The notes under the pieces were generated by a model, which was not told the DNA's origin, did no database searches, and was given only the letters and a program-made list of their open reading frames with translations. The position numbers and the translations under genes were made by a program. This document shows positions 1 through 5,206 of a DNA stretch of 5,300 nt, one piece after another. This stretch comes from Schlesneria sp. Its GTDB lineage: Bacteria; Planctomycetota; Planctomycetia; Planctomycetales; Planctomycetaceae. Positions within the stretch are counted from its first letter, which is position 1. Every line of letters starts with the position of its first letter. Location of the stretch: assembly GCA_025353525.1 (NCBI GenBank), contig JANXOO010001021.1:1-5300 (forward strand), in the 5' to 3' direction.

Positions 1-434
1 GTCAGCGACATCGCCAACTTGCGACATGCCAGTCGATTTCTCCAGGGCGAATCGTCGAAAGAGGAAGTGAACCACAGAGGAACAAAGGAGAGAAGAAGAG
101 GAATCAAGAGATCTGACGCAAAGAGGCAAAGGCACAAAAAAAAAAAAGCCAACTGCGAGCTCCTCCCTTTGCGCCTTTGCCTCTTTGCGTTGAAATACGT
201 TCTCCTCTTTTGGTATTTTCCATTCAATCGGATTCTCGTATCAATTGCGCAACAGGTTTCCCCGTATTCGTTTGCGGTTTTCATCAGGCCAGTCGGAACC
301 CCTGCCGGGTACGGATGCTAAAACCTTCGGAATTCATCGCTTTAGTATATGAAACCGGGTCGAATGGTCGCCGAATGCTTGGACTCTTGAATTGTCCCCG
401 CGAATTCGCCAGTCTCACATTCTGGAGCACGCTG
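1..434. other. Left flank without a convincing gene
   Basis: I see no recognisable coding sequence here. The forward frame starting at base 1 is open to a TAA at 319-321; its first 23 or so codons favour G/C in third position and read VSDIANLRHASRFLQGESS, which could be the tail of a gene entering from the left. Beyond about base 70 the same frame becomes Lys/Arg-rich low-complexity sequence and then runs through the inverted repeat at 116-190, so it is not convincing as protein. On the other strand, an ATG at 25-27 preceded by GGAG about 12 bases away could open a gene leaving to the left (MSQVGDVAD). Neither can be decided from the window. Bases 60-147 are purine-rich with a run of 12 A at 136-147. 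Confidence 0.5.
116..190. repeat. Long perfect inverted repeat (18-bp arms, A-tract in loop)
   Basis: Arms at 116-133 (ACGCAAAGAGGCAAAGGC) and 173-190 (GCCTTTGCCTCTTTGCGT) are exact reverse complements, separated by a 39-base loop that starts with a run of 12 A (136-147). The arm is itself built of two near-repeats, GCAAAGAG and GCAAAGGC. RNA from either strand could form an 18-bp hairpin. It lies in non-coding sequence and is not followed by a U-tract at the base of the stem on either strand, so it is not a classical intrinsic terminator. A dispersed intergenic repeat family is the likeliest explanation, but only one copy is visible here. Confidence 0.75.
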
Positions 435-490
435 AAAAAGGGGGACAGTCACCAGGAAGACCCCCGGCGCGCCGGGGTCCCCGTTTTTCA
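435..490. repeat. GC-rich palindromic repeat (REP-like), copy 1
   Basis: The core 441-490 matches the element at 1526-1575 at 47 of 50 positions, in the same orientation. It holds a perfect 16-bp palindrome CCCCGGCGCGCCGGGG (462-477). An outer stem pairs AAAAAGGGGGAC (435-446) with GTCCCCGTTTTT (477-488) with one mismatch, so two overlapping folds are possible. The GGGGACAG head, strong palindrome and TTTTT tail resemble REP-type elements mobilised by RAYT transposases; this is inference from appearance, and no such transposase is in the window. Read rightward, the GC hairpin followed by T5 (484-488) could also act as a terminator shielding the phosphoesterase gene from upstream transcription. 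Confidence 0.8.
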
Positions 491-584
491 CGAGATGTGT
501 CGAGCGTCGCTGAATTCGACAAGCTGTGAGCAAACGTGTTGATCCACAACGTCATTGCCGCTTGTTTCGTCGTGATCGCAAACA

Positions 585-603
585 GGATCGACCTGTGCGA
601 TCC
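585..603 (+). promoter_or_regulatory. Small hairpin upstream of the phosphoesterase gene
   Basis: GGATCG (585-590) and CGATCC (598-603) are exact reverse complements around a 7-base loop, ending 45 bases before the ATG at 649. It could be a leader-RNA hairpin or a small operator. A stem of this size also arises by chance, so the call is weak. I found no convincing -35/-10 pair between 491 and 648. Confidence 0.2.
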
Positions 604-648
604 GCTACTCCTTTGGCCGTTCATACTCGAAGGGACTTCCCGAAAACG

Positions 649-1182
649 ATGCTTATCGGAATTTTCGCCGACAGTCACGATCATCTGGATCACATACGCC
701 GGGCTGTCGAAGTCTTTAATGACGCGGGATGCGAACTGGTTGTATTCGCAGGCGATCTGGTCTCATCGTTCGCTGTCCCGCCACTTCGCCAGTTGAACTG
801 CAAAGTCATCGCTTGCTTCGGCGACAACGAAGGTAACAAACCGGGAGTCACCGCAGGTATGCGTATCATCGGCACGATCGGCGAACCCCCGTTCGGATTC
901 AAAACGGCCGACGGATGCCGGATCATGGTGGCGCACATGGAACGGTCGCTGCGAGACATTGGCGGCGAATTCGATGTTGCAATCTTTGCCCACACACACA
1001 AGCCGAGTATCACACGCGACGAATTCGGGCGATTATGGATTAACCCTGGCGAGACGAGTGGATGGTCGTACGGGCGTCCGTCGGTGGCAATGCTCGATAC
1101 GGCAACTCGCGACGCCAGGATTGTGCTATTGTCCCGATCGAGCGAGGATAATTTGACGCCGGGGCCAGATGTGACAGATTAG
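649..1182 (+). CDS. YfcE/MJ0936-family metallophosphoesterase
   Basis: Predicted 177-residue cytosolic phosphodiesterase with a two-metal calcineurin-like fold. The metal-binding motifs appear in family order: D8-S-H10 near the start, G35-D36, G58-D59-N60-E61, H96 (VAHME), and H115-T-H117 followed by N132-P-G-E135. Length fits the YfcE/MJ0936 group, which hydrolyses artificial phosphodiesters in vitro with divalent metal (often Mn or Ni); physiological substrates are mostly unknown, and none can be inferred here. An in-frame GTG at 526 would add 41 Arg-rich residues. I prefer ATG 649 because MLIGIFADSH is the typical family opening and GAAGGGA lies at 629-635, although that spacing (13 bases) is long. 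The last ten or so residues (NLTPGPDVTD) look unstructured. The stop overlaps the end of the convergent ferredoxin gene by 4 bases, leaving no room for a terminator between them. Confidence 0.88.
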   Translation: MLIGIFADSHDHLDHIRRAVEVFNDAGCELVVFAGDLVSSFAVPPLRQLNCKVIACFGDNEGNKPGVTAGMRIIGTIGEPPFGFKTADGCRIMVAHMERSLRDIGGEFDVAIFAHTHKPSITRDEFGRLWINPGETSGWSYGRPSVAMLDTATRDARIVLLSRSSEDNLTPGPDVTD

Positions 1183-1484
1183 CCGGGTTCGTCCGCTGGC
1201 AGTGGAATAGCGCCACCTGACGGTTTTCCGTGACCCGCCTGGATGTACACGGCTCGCTCGCGAGCGTAATCAGAGGGACTCGTCATTTCGGTCCCCTCGC
1301 CAACGGTCCCCTGAGACTCGGCGAAGTAGCGTTTCAGGTGCGCAACGCACCAGCCGCATCCCGTTCCCGCTCCACCACAGTCACTGATCTGACTTGCCCG
1401 TCGCGGTTGATGGACACGGATGAAGTTCAGAATCTTCCGTTTTGAAATATGAAAGCAATAGCAAATCGTATCGTCGGGTTCCAC
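1179..1484 (-). CDS. Bfd-like [2Fe-2S]-binding protein
   Basis: Predicted 101-residue protein. Residues 6-54 form a Bfd-like (bacterioferritin-associated ferredoxin) [2Fe-2S] domain with C8-x-C10, then C43-x-x-C46 inside GAGTGCGWC; the 32-residue gap between the pairs fits the family. In characterised bacteria Bfd docks on bacterioferritin and passes electrons to release stored iron; related domains also occur in larger oxidoreductases. No bacterioferritin gene is in the window, so the partner is unknown. It differs from classical Bfd (about 64 residues) by a C-terminal tail of about 45 residues (SDYARERAVYIQAGHGKPSG and beyond) and an additional cysteine, C36. The start is GTG, supported by GGAG five bases upstream and by the Cys motif starting at residue 8. 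The gene is divergent from the lactonase and convergent with the phosphoesterase. Confidence 0.85.
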   Translation of the reverse strand: MEPDDTICYCFHISKRKILNFIRVHQPRRASQISDCGGAGTGCGWCVAHLKRYFAESQGTVGEGTEMTSPSDYARERAVYIQAGHGKPSGGAIPLPADEPG

Positions 1485-1489
1485 AAGTT

Positions 1490-1493
1490 CTCC
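1490..1493 (-). promoter_or_regulatory. Ribosome binding site for the GTG-started ferredoxin gene
   Basis: On the minus strand TTGGAGAACTT precedes GTG; GGAG sits 5 bases from the start codon. This supports the unusual GTG start, as there is no ATG between it and the first cluster cysteine. Confidence 0.65.
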
Positions 1494-1525
1494 AACGCGG
1501 TCTGGTCACTTTCGTCCGAATCAAC

Positions 1526-1575
1526 GGGGACAGACACCAGGACGACCCCCGGCGCGCCGGGGTCCCTGTTTTTCA
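1526..1575. repeat. GC-rich palindromic repeat (REP-like), copy 2
   Basis: Same 50-bp element as at 441-490, differing only at 1534, 1543 and 1567. The 16-bp palindrome CCCCGGCGCGCCGGGG is intact at 1547-1562, and T5 follows at 1569-1573. The outer stem is weaker here: GGGAC (1527-1531) can still pair with GTCCC (1562-1566), but the A-tract arm of copy 1 is missing (TCAAC precedes instead). Sequence outside the 50 bp does not resemble the flanks of copy 1, so the mobile or conserved unit appears to be about 50 bp. It lies 42 bases upstream of the ferredoxin start codon. Confidence 0.8.
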
Positions 1576-1744
1576 GCAAGCGCTACTCCATTTCCTACCG
1601 GTCGTCTGAATCACATTCAACAAACGCCAGCTTCCGCAGTGTCCGACAGACCGACATTCGGCAATTGGCGGTCTATCATAACACCTGCCATCCAACGCGC
1701 CACCTGCAGTTCGACGATATTAGCATACCAAATCGGGTAGCCGG

Positions 1745-1773
1745 TTGACGAATGCTGGCGATCGGTACACGAT
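1745..1773 (+). promoter_or_regulatory. Candidate promoter for the lactonase gene
   Basis: TTGACG (1745-1750), a 17-base spacer and CACGAT (1768-1773) form a possible sigma-70-type promoter: the -35 matches 5 of 6 positions but the -10 only 3 of 6. It would give a leader of roughly 90 bases before ATG 1869. It is the best candidate I found in the region but remains unproven. Confidence 0.3.
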
Positions 1774-1854
1774 ATCGCATCCGTCGTCCTGGACGTGCGG
1801 GACGTATTTCGGAGATGACAAAGGGTGGGCTCATCGCCTTCCTGATGAACTGAC

Positions 1855-1859
1855 AGGAG
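1855..1859 (+). promoter_or_regulatory. Ribosome binding site of the lactonase gene
   Basis: AGGAG ends 9 bases before ATG 1869, a good Shine-Dalgarno match that fixes this start. It follows by one base the TGA (1851-1853) of a 12-codon open frame beginning at 1815. Confidence 0.7.
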
Positions 1860-1868
1860 TCCTCTTCC

Positions 1869-2753
1869 ATGCTGTATGTTGCTTTGGCGATTTGTCTGAC
1901 GGGACAAGCTGACGAAAAACTGTTTGTTGCCACCCCGTTGACTCAGACGGAACAATTCACTCCGGGAATCGAAGGTCCGCAATGCGATCGTGCGGGAAAC
2001 ATTTATGCCGTTAATTTTGGCGTACAGCAGACGATTGGAAAGGTTTCGCCAACCGGTCGGGCAGAGCTGTTCGTGACATTGCCGGGGAATAGTACCGGGA
2101 ACGGAATCGTTTTCGATCCGAAAGGACGGATGTATGTCGCCGACTATACCGGGCACAACGTGCTGCGTATCGATATGGCGACTCGCAAGATCGACGTTTT
2201 TGCTCACAATGACGAGATGAACCAGCCGAATGACCTGGCGATCGCTCCTGACGGAACTCTGTACGCCAGCGATCCGAGTTGGGAAAAATCGACCGGGCAA
2301 TTGTGGAAGATCGATACCAGCGGCCACTCGCAGAAGATCGCCTCGAATATGGGTACGACTAACGGGATTGATGTCAGCCCGGATGGCAAAACGCTGTACG
2401 TGAACGAATCGATACAGAGAAATCTGTGGTCGTTCCCGATCATGCCGGATGGAACTACGGGTGAAAAGAAGTTGCTGAAACAGTTTCCTGATCAAGGATT
2501 TGACGGGATGCGCTGCGATGTTGACGGGAATCTGTATATCACACGCTACGGAAAAGGGACGGTCGCCGTGGTGACTCCCGATGGAAAAGAAGTGCGCGAA
2601 ATCGATGTCCTGGGCAAACAGCCAAGCAATCTCTGTTTTGGTGGCCCCGACGGCCGAACGGTTTACGTGACGGAAGTCGAACATACCCGGATCGTCCGGT
2701 TTCGCGTCGACAAGCCAGGTCTCGCCTGGAAACGCTGGACCGACTCAAAGTAA
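1869..2753 (+). CDS. SMP-30/gluconolactonase-like beta-propeller protein
   Basis: Predicted 294-residue six-bladed beta-propeller of the SMP-30/gluconolactonase/LRE-like family, whose members open sugar lactones or related esters using one divalent metal. The likely metal ligands are in family context: E35 in GIEGP, N165 in TTNGI and D212 in FDGM; N121 in QPND matches the substrate-contacting Asn. Repeated blade motifs occur, such as DPKGRMYVAD (83-92), APDGTLYASD (126-135), SPDGKTLYVNE (170-180) and DVDGNLYITRYG (217-228). Residues 1-14 (MLYVALAICLTGQA) resemble a short signal peptide with cleavage near A14, suggesting export, though no basic residue precedes the hydrophobic stretch. The substrate cannot be deduced; the family also includes aldonolactonases, organophosphatases and uncharacterised members. 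A RidA-family gene follows 61 bases downstream on the same strand, so cotranscription is plausible. Confidence 0.88.
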   Translation: MLYVALAICLTGQADEKLFVATPLTQTEQFTPGIEGPQCDRAGNIYAVNFGVQQTIGKVSPTGRAELFVTLPGNSTGNGIVFDPKGRMYVADYTGHNVLRIDMATRKIDVFAHNDEMNQPNDLAIAPDGTLYASDPSWEKSTGQLWKIDTSGHSQKIASNMGTTNGIDVSPDGKTLYVNESIQRNLWSFPIMPDGTTGEKKLLKQFPDQGFDGMRCDVDGNLYITRYGKGTVAVVTPDGKEVREIDVLGKQPSNLCFGGPDGRTVYVTEVEHTRIVRFRVDKPGLAWKRWTDSK

Positions 2754-2814
2754 TCAACATACCGCGACTTTTTTCAATCAGAAACAAAGCCCCTTCATCA
2801 GGATATTGATCATC

Positions 2815-3255
2815 ATGACACCACAAGAAATCGCGTTGAAACTCGGTCTGACGTTTCCCAAACAGGAACCTGGATATTTGAACCTGTGCATTCACACGGG
2901 CAACTTGCTGTTCACGTCCGGCCACGTGAGTGACCTGAAAGGAAAACTGGGTGCGGGAGTCAGTGTCGAGCAGGGGTACGCCGCAGCTCGCGATTGCATC
3001 GTGAAGATTCTGCGTTCGGTCCACACCACTCACGGGACTCTGGACGGACTACGCGTGATCAAGCTGCTTGGCTGCGTCAATTCGACGCTTGAATTCCATG
3101 AACAGCACCTGGTGATCAACGGTGCATCCGATCTGTTGCACGAGATCTTTGGAAAGACGACCGACGGCTACCACGCGCGCAGTGCGCTCGGGTTCGCTCA
3201 ACTTCCCACGAATGCGGCTGTCGAAGTGGAAGCGATTTTTGAAATCAAGTCGTAA
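2815..3255 (+). CDS. RidA/YjgF/UK114-family protein
   Basis: Predicted 146-residue cytosolic protein. The C-terminal signature HARSALGFAQLPTNAAVEVEAIF (120-142) is the RidA-family active-site region, with R122 at the position of the conserved arginine that binds the carboxylate of imine substrates, and E137/E139 in the terminal strand. Canonical RidA deaminates reactive 2-aminoacrylate and protects PLP enzymes. This protein is longer than the roughly 128-residue type, with an additional N-terminal helix-like segment (TPQEIALKLGL) and a different loop (EFHEQHLVINGASDLL), so it fits the diverged YjgF-like_1 subgroup, whose substrates are less certain. I chose ATG 2815 because AGGA (2800-2803) is 11 bases away; a TTG at 2806 in the same frame is too close to it. 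The gene likely shares a transcript with the lactonase. Its TAA abuts the TGA of the convergent rhomboid gene with no bases between. Confidence 0.87.
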   Translation: MTPQEIALKLGLTFPKQEPGYLNLCIHTGNLLFTSGHVSDLKGKLGAGVSVEQGYAAARDCIVKILRSVHTTHGTLDGLRVIKLLGCVNSTLEFHEQHLVINGASDLLHEIFGKTTDGYHARSALGFAQLPTNAAVEVEAIFEIKS

Positions 3256-4248
3256 TCACAGCCGGTTTTTGGCTTGTTCGCTCGCTCGCTGAAGTATTCC
3301 GCGTTCACGATCCGTCAGACTTTCAGAGCCACTCTCGTGGATCTTGGCAAGTATTGCATCGACCTGGTCATCAAGGTTGGAAATCGGTTCGGGCTGAAAT
3401 ACTTTGAGATTTCGAGCGGTCGTCGCGCGGCGCATCGAACGCCGCAGTTTCTGAAAATTGAGTAACTCGGTAAATCTCTCGAACCGCCATTTCTGGCGAC
3501 GATACAGGTAAGCAAACGCGATTCCCCACAGATCTGACATATAGGCGATCGCCGCCCATGAGAGGATACCCGAATATGCCTGAGTGATGTGATAGACATC
3601 AACCGCGACGTAGATCCACAGCAGGATCCGAATCTGAACGGGAACCACCCAAAAGACCAGGATTTCCTGTGTGGGAAAATGTGTCGCAAACAGTGTCAAT
3701 AACGCGAGAACGCACGGGCCAGCCCCATAAAGGGGGTAGGGCAGATTCAACTTCAGTCCGAAACCGCAGAAAATCACCCCACTCACCAGGGCGGACCCAA
3801 GGTAGAACCAGAGAATTTCGCGCGAGCCGTACATTCGTTCAAGGCTCGATCCGAGAAACCAGATACCGATCATGTTGAACACAAGTGAGAGCGGCGTGAA
3901 CCGTTGGTGTACGAACACGTACGACACCAGCCGCCAGACCTGGCCCCGATAGACCTTTGTGTGATCGAGCTCAAACCATTCTTCGATGTACGACAATTCA
4001 TGGCCGAAATCGCGATTGGCAACCCGCATCACAGCAGATGGATTGTGGATATCAGAGCGCTGCGAGACCATCGCAACGATCGAACCCGGCGCCTTTTCGA
4101 CATCGAGACCATGCGTGAGAATCGACTGGAGGAAGAAAGTGACAACGGTGACGATAATCAGCCACTTCGTCGTTGGAACGTCTCGTCCCCAGGAAGGTGG
4201 TCGTGAATCGACGTCGTCACGCATGTAGTCGCGGCTGGTTGAACCCAT
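3256..4248 (-). CDS. Rhomboid-fold membrane protein, predicted catalytically inactive
   Basis: Predicted 330-residue polytopic membrane protein of the rhomboid superfamily. A cytosolic N-terminus (1-27) precedes TM1 (about 29-45), a 60-residue loop, the WR motif and helices at about 119-135, 144-162, 175-191, 196-215 and 226-249. The rhomboid layout is clear: VWRLVSYVFVH (104-114), FNMIGIWFLGSSLERMYGS (124-142), then YGAGPCVLALL (174-184) where active enzymes have GxSG followed by a small/hydrophobic helix. The nucleophile Ser is Gly177, and the general-base His in the last helix (normally a HLxG pattern) is Asp239 in SDLWG. N125, matching the oxyanion-site Asn, remains, but the preceding His is Ser121. 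The tail (288-328; DDQVDAILAKIHESGSESLT) resembles the small helical domain attached to many bacterial rhomboids. Protease activity is unlikely; a chaperone or binding role like iRhoms or Derlins is inference. ATG 4248 lacks a strong ribosome site. Confidence 0.8.
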   Translation of the reverse strand: MGSTSRDYMRDDVDSRPPSWGRDVPTTKWLIIVTVVTFFLQSILTHGLDVEKAPGSIVAMVSQRSDIHNPSAVMRVANRDFGHELSYIEEWFELDHTKVYRGQVWRLVSYVFVHQRFTPLSLVFNMIGIWFLGSSLERMYGSREILWFYLGSALVSGVIFCGFGLKLNLPYPLYGAGPCVLALLTLFATHFPTQEILVFWVVPVQIRILLWIYVAVDVYHITQAYSGILSWAAIAYMSDLWGIAFAYLYRRQKWRFERFTELLNFQKLRRSMRRATTARNLKVFQPEPISNLDDQVDAILAKIHESGSESLTDRERGILQRASEQAKNRL

Positions 4249-4274
4249 CGTCCGTGTCGTTCTCTGTAATTCCG

Positions 4275-5147
4275 TTATTTCGCTTTGGTCAATTCACTGC
4301 GTTTTGCAGGCTGTGGCAACCGGCTTGTCATCTCGACGTTGGAAGTCTGCAATTGCTCAATGTCCGTCTGAACGCTTCGAACCGTGCGGCGCAGTTCGTC
4401 GATCATGCGCAAGACCTGATTTCGGCTCTCTTCTTCCTGAGCGATCGCTTCAACCAATCCTTCACGGTTTTCGACGGCGCCCCCGGCTTTTTTCGGCAGG
4501 ACATCACCACCGATCAGTTCGGCTTCACGCAGTTTCAGCGTATCATTGGCTTGTGTCAACCGTTGCTTTTGACCTTCGAGCGTTCTGAGTCGGTCACCGA
4601 GAGTTTCCTCGAGCCTCAGAATTGCCGCCAACTGTTTATCGAAATTTTCGGCAAATCCGGGGGGCAACTGGTTGCGCCAGCGCCAATTTCCTGATTGCCA
4701 TTCACGAATATCGTCGGGAGTCGCACGAAAATTGGGCTTTAAGGTAGCGGTGTTATCGCCGATTTCAACAGGCAGAAATCCACCCCGGTAAACGGTGGTC
4801 CCATCGGCAGCAATCTCGAATGCGTGCATTAACAATTTTTCGCGAACGCCATGCTGGGTACCGACATTGACCTGCAGCGTACCGTCAGCCGGGTTTGTAA
4901 CGCTGGTCTGAACAACAGGCCAAAAACTTCCCCACAAGTCGCGGGATCGAAAAATCTCGTTTTTGACGGCGTCGATCTGGCGTTCGAGTTCTTCAACCTT
5001 CGGTTTCAAATCGTTGAACTTGGCTTTCGAAGCAATGGCCTTCGCAGTCCAGCTGTTTCGCACCTGAACCAGTTTAGCGGTGAGAACGGATGCAAAAATT
5101 GCTGAAATCACCACGAGGAACGCTAACACTTTGCCTAAAGTATGCAT
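4275..5147 (-). CDS. Membrane-anchored coiled-coil protein of unknown function
   Basis: Predicted 290-residue protein that I cannot assign to a characterised family. Residues 7-24 (VLAFLVVISAIFASVLTA) form one transmembrane segment or uncleaved signal anchor. A first coiled-coil stretch spans about 34-66 (KPKVEELERQIDAVKNEI). Residues 76-160 look beta-rich (TLQVNVGTQHGVREKLLMHA, GGFLPVEIGDNTATLKP) and end with an aromatic patch WQSGNWRWRNQLPPG. Two further coiled-coil stretches follow (about 168-212 and 230-272), split by a Gly-rich linker (GGDVLPKKAGGA). Anchor, coiled coil, then a small beta domain recalls MreC-type scaffolds, but that is an analogy only. It has a single Cys-free, highly charged C-terminus (PAKRSELTKAK). 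The start is supported by AAGGA seven bases upstream. The rhomboid-like gene begins 26 bases after its stop, so one operon is likely and a shared membrane role is plausible. Confidence 0.72.
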   Translation of the reverse strand: MHTLGKVLAFLVVISAIFASVLTAKLVQVRNSWTAKAIASKAKFNDLKPKVEELERQIDAVKNEIFRSRDLWGSFWPVVQTSVTNPADGTLQVNVGTQHGVREKLLMHAFEIAADGTTVYRGGFLPVEIGDNTATLKPNFRATPDDIREWQSGNWRWRNQLPPGFAENFDKQLAAILRLEETLGDRLRTLEGQKQRLTQANDTLKLREAELIGGDVLPKKAGGAVENREGLVEAIAQEEESRNQVLRMIDELRRTVRSVQTDIEQLQTSNVEMTSRLPQPAKRSELTKAK

Positions 5148-5154
5148 GACTCGA

Positions 5155-5159
5155 TCCTT
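5155..5159 (-). promoter_or_regulatory. Ribosome binding site of the coiled-coil protein gene
   Basis: On the minus strand AAGGA lies 7 bases before ATG 5147, a well-spaced Shine-Dalgarno sequence that supports this start. Confidence 0.65.
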
Positions 5160-5193
5160 GGTCGCGAATCAAAACGGCGCTGAAATCGGACTT

Positions 5194-5206
5194 GACTATT
5201 ATAGTC
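5194..5206 (-). promoter_or_regulatory. TATAAT -10 box inside a dyad, promoter of the leftward operon
   Basis: Read on the minus strand, 5203-5198 is a perfect TATAAT. Transcription would begin near 5191, giving a leader of about 43 bases before ATG 5147. The box sits in the dyad GACTAT-T-ATAGTC (5194-5206; 6-bp arms, 1-base centre), which could be an operator or just a consequence of the AT-rich box. A -35 element is poor: ATTCTG at 17-base spacing. Confidence 0.4.

Larger units (their letters stand above)
1485..1868. other. Divergent intergenic region between ferredoxin and lactonase genes
   Basis: This 384-base stretch must hold the promoters for both divergent genes. It contains the second palindromic repeat (1526-1575), a candidate rightward promoter (1745-1773), an 8-bp palindrome CGATATCG (1770-1777), and the lactonase ribosome site. 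For the leftward gene, a weak candidate is TTGAAT (complement of 1615-1620), a 17-base spacer and TAGGAA (complement of 1592-1597). If real, its transcript would carry the palindromic repeat in its leader. Several short open frames cross the region but have no homology that I recognise. Confidence 0.55.

Noticed and set aside
116..190. Intrinsic terminator at the long inverted repeat
   Set aside because: The A-tract lies in the loop rather than after the stem, and neither strand has a U-run following the hairpin.
1..321. Forward 100-codon frame at the left edge
   Set aside because: It runs through the inverted repeat and A-tract and has no domain; only its first 20 or so codons could be the tail of a gene from outside the window.
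526..648. GTG start extending the phosphoesterase by 41 residues
   Set aside because: The extension is Arg-rich and unlike the family, whose members open directly with the strand leading to DxH, as MLIGIFADSH does from ATG 649.
441..1575. Composite transposon or CRISPR formed by the two 50-bp repeats
   Set aside because: There is no transposase between or beside them, only two copies 1085 bp apart, and the sequence between is two ordinary genes.
1617..2684. 355-codon open frame on the minus strand opposite the lactonase gene
   Set aside because: It lies antisense to a clear beta-propeller gene with good start and active-site motifs; its translation has no recognisable domain and is Arg/Ser/His-rich, as expected of a shadow frame.
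4173..4694. 173-codon forward frame opposite the coiled-coil and rhomboid genes
   Set aside because: It overlaps parts of two genes and their spacer on the other strand, has no ribosome site or domain, and looks like an antisense shadow.
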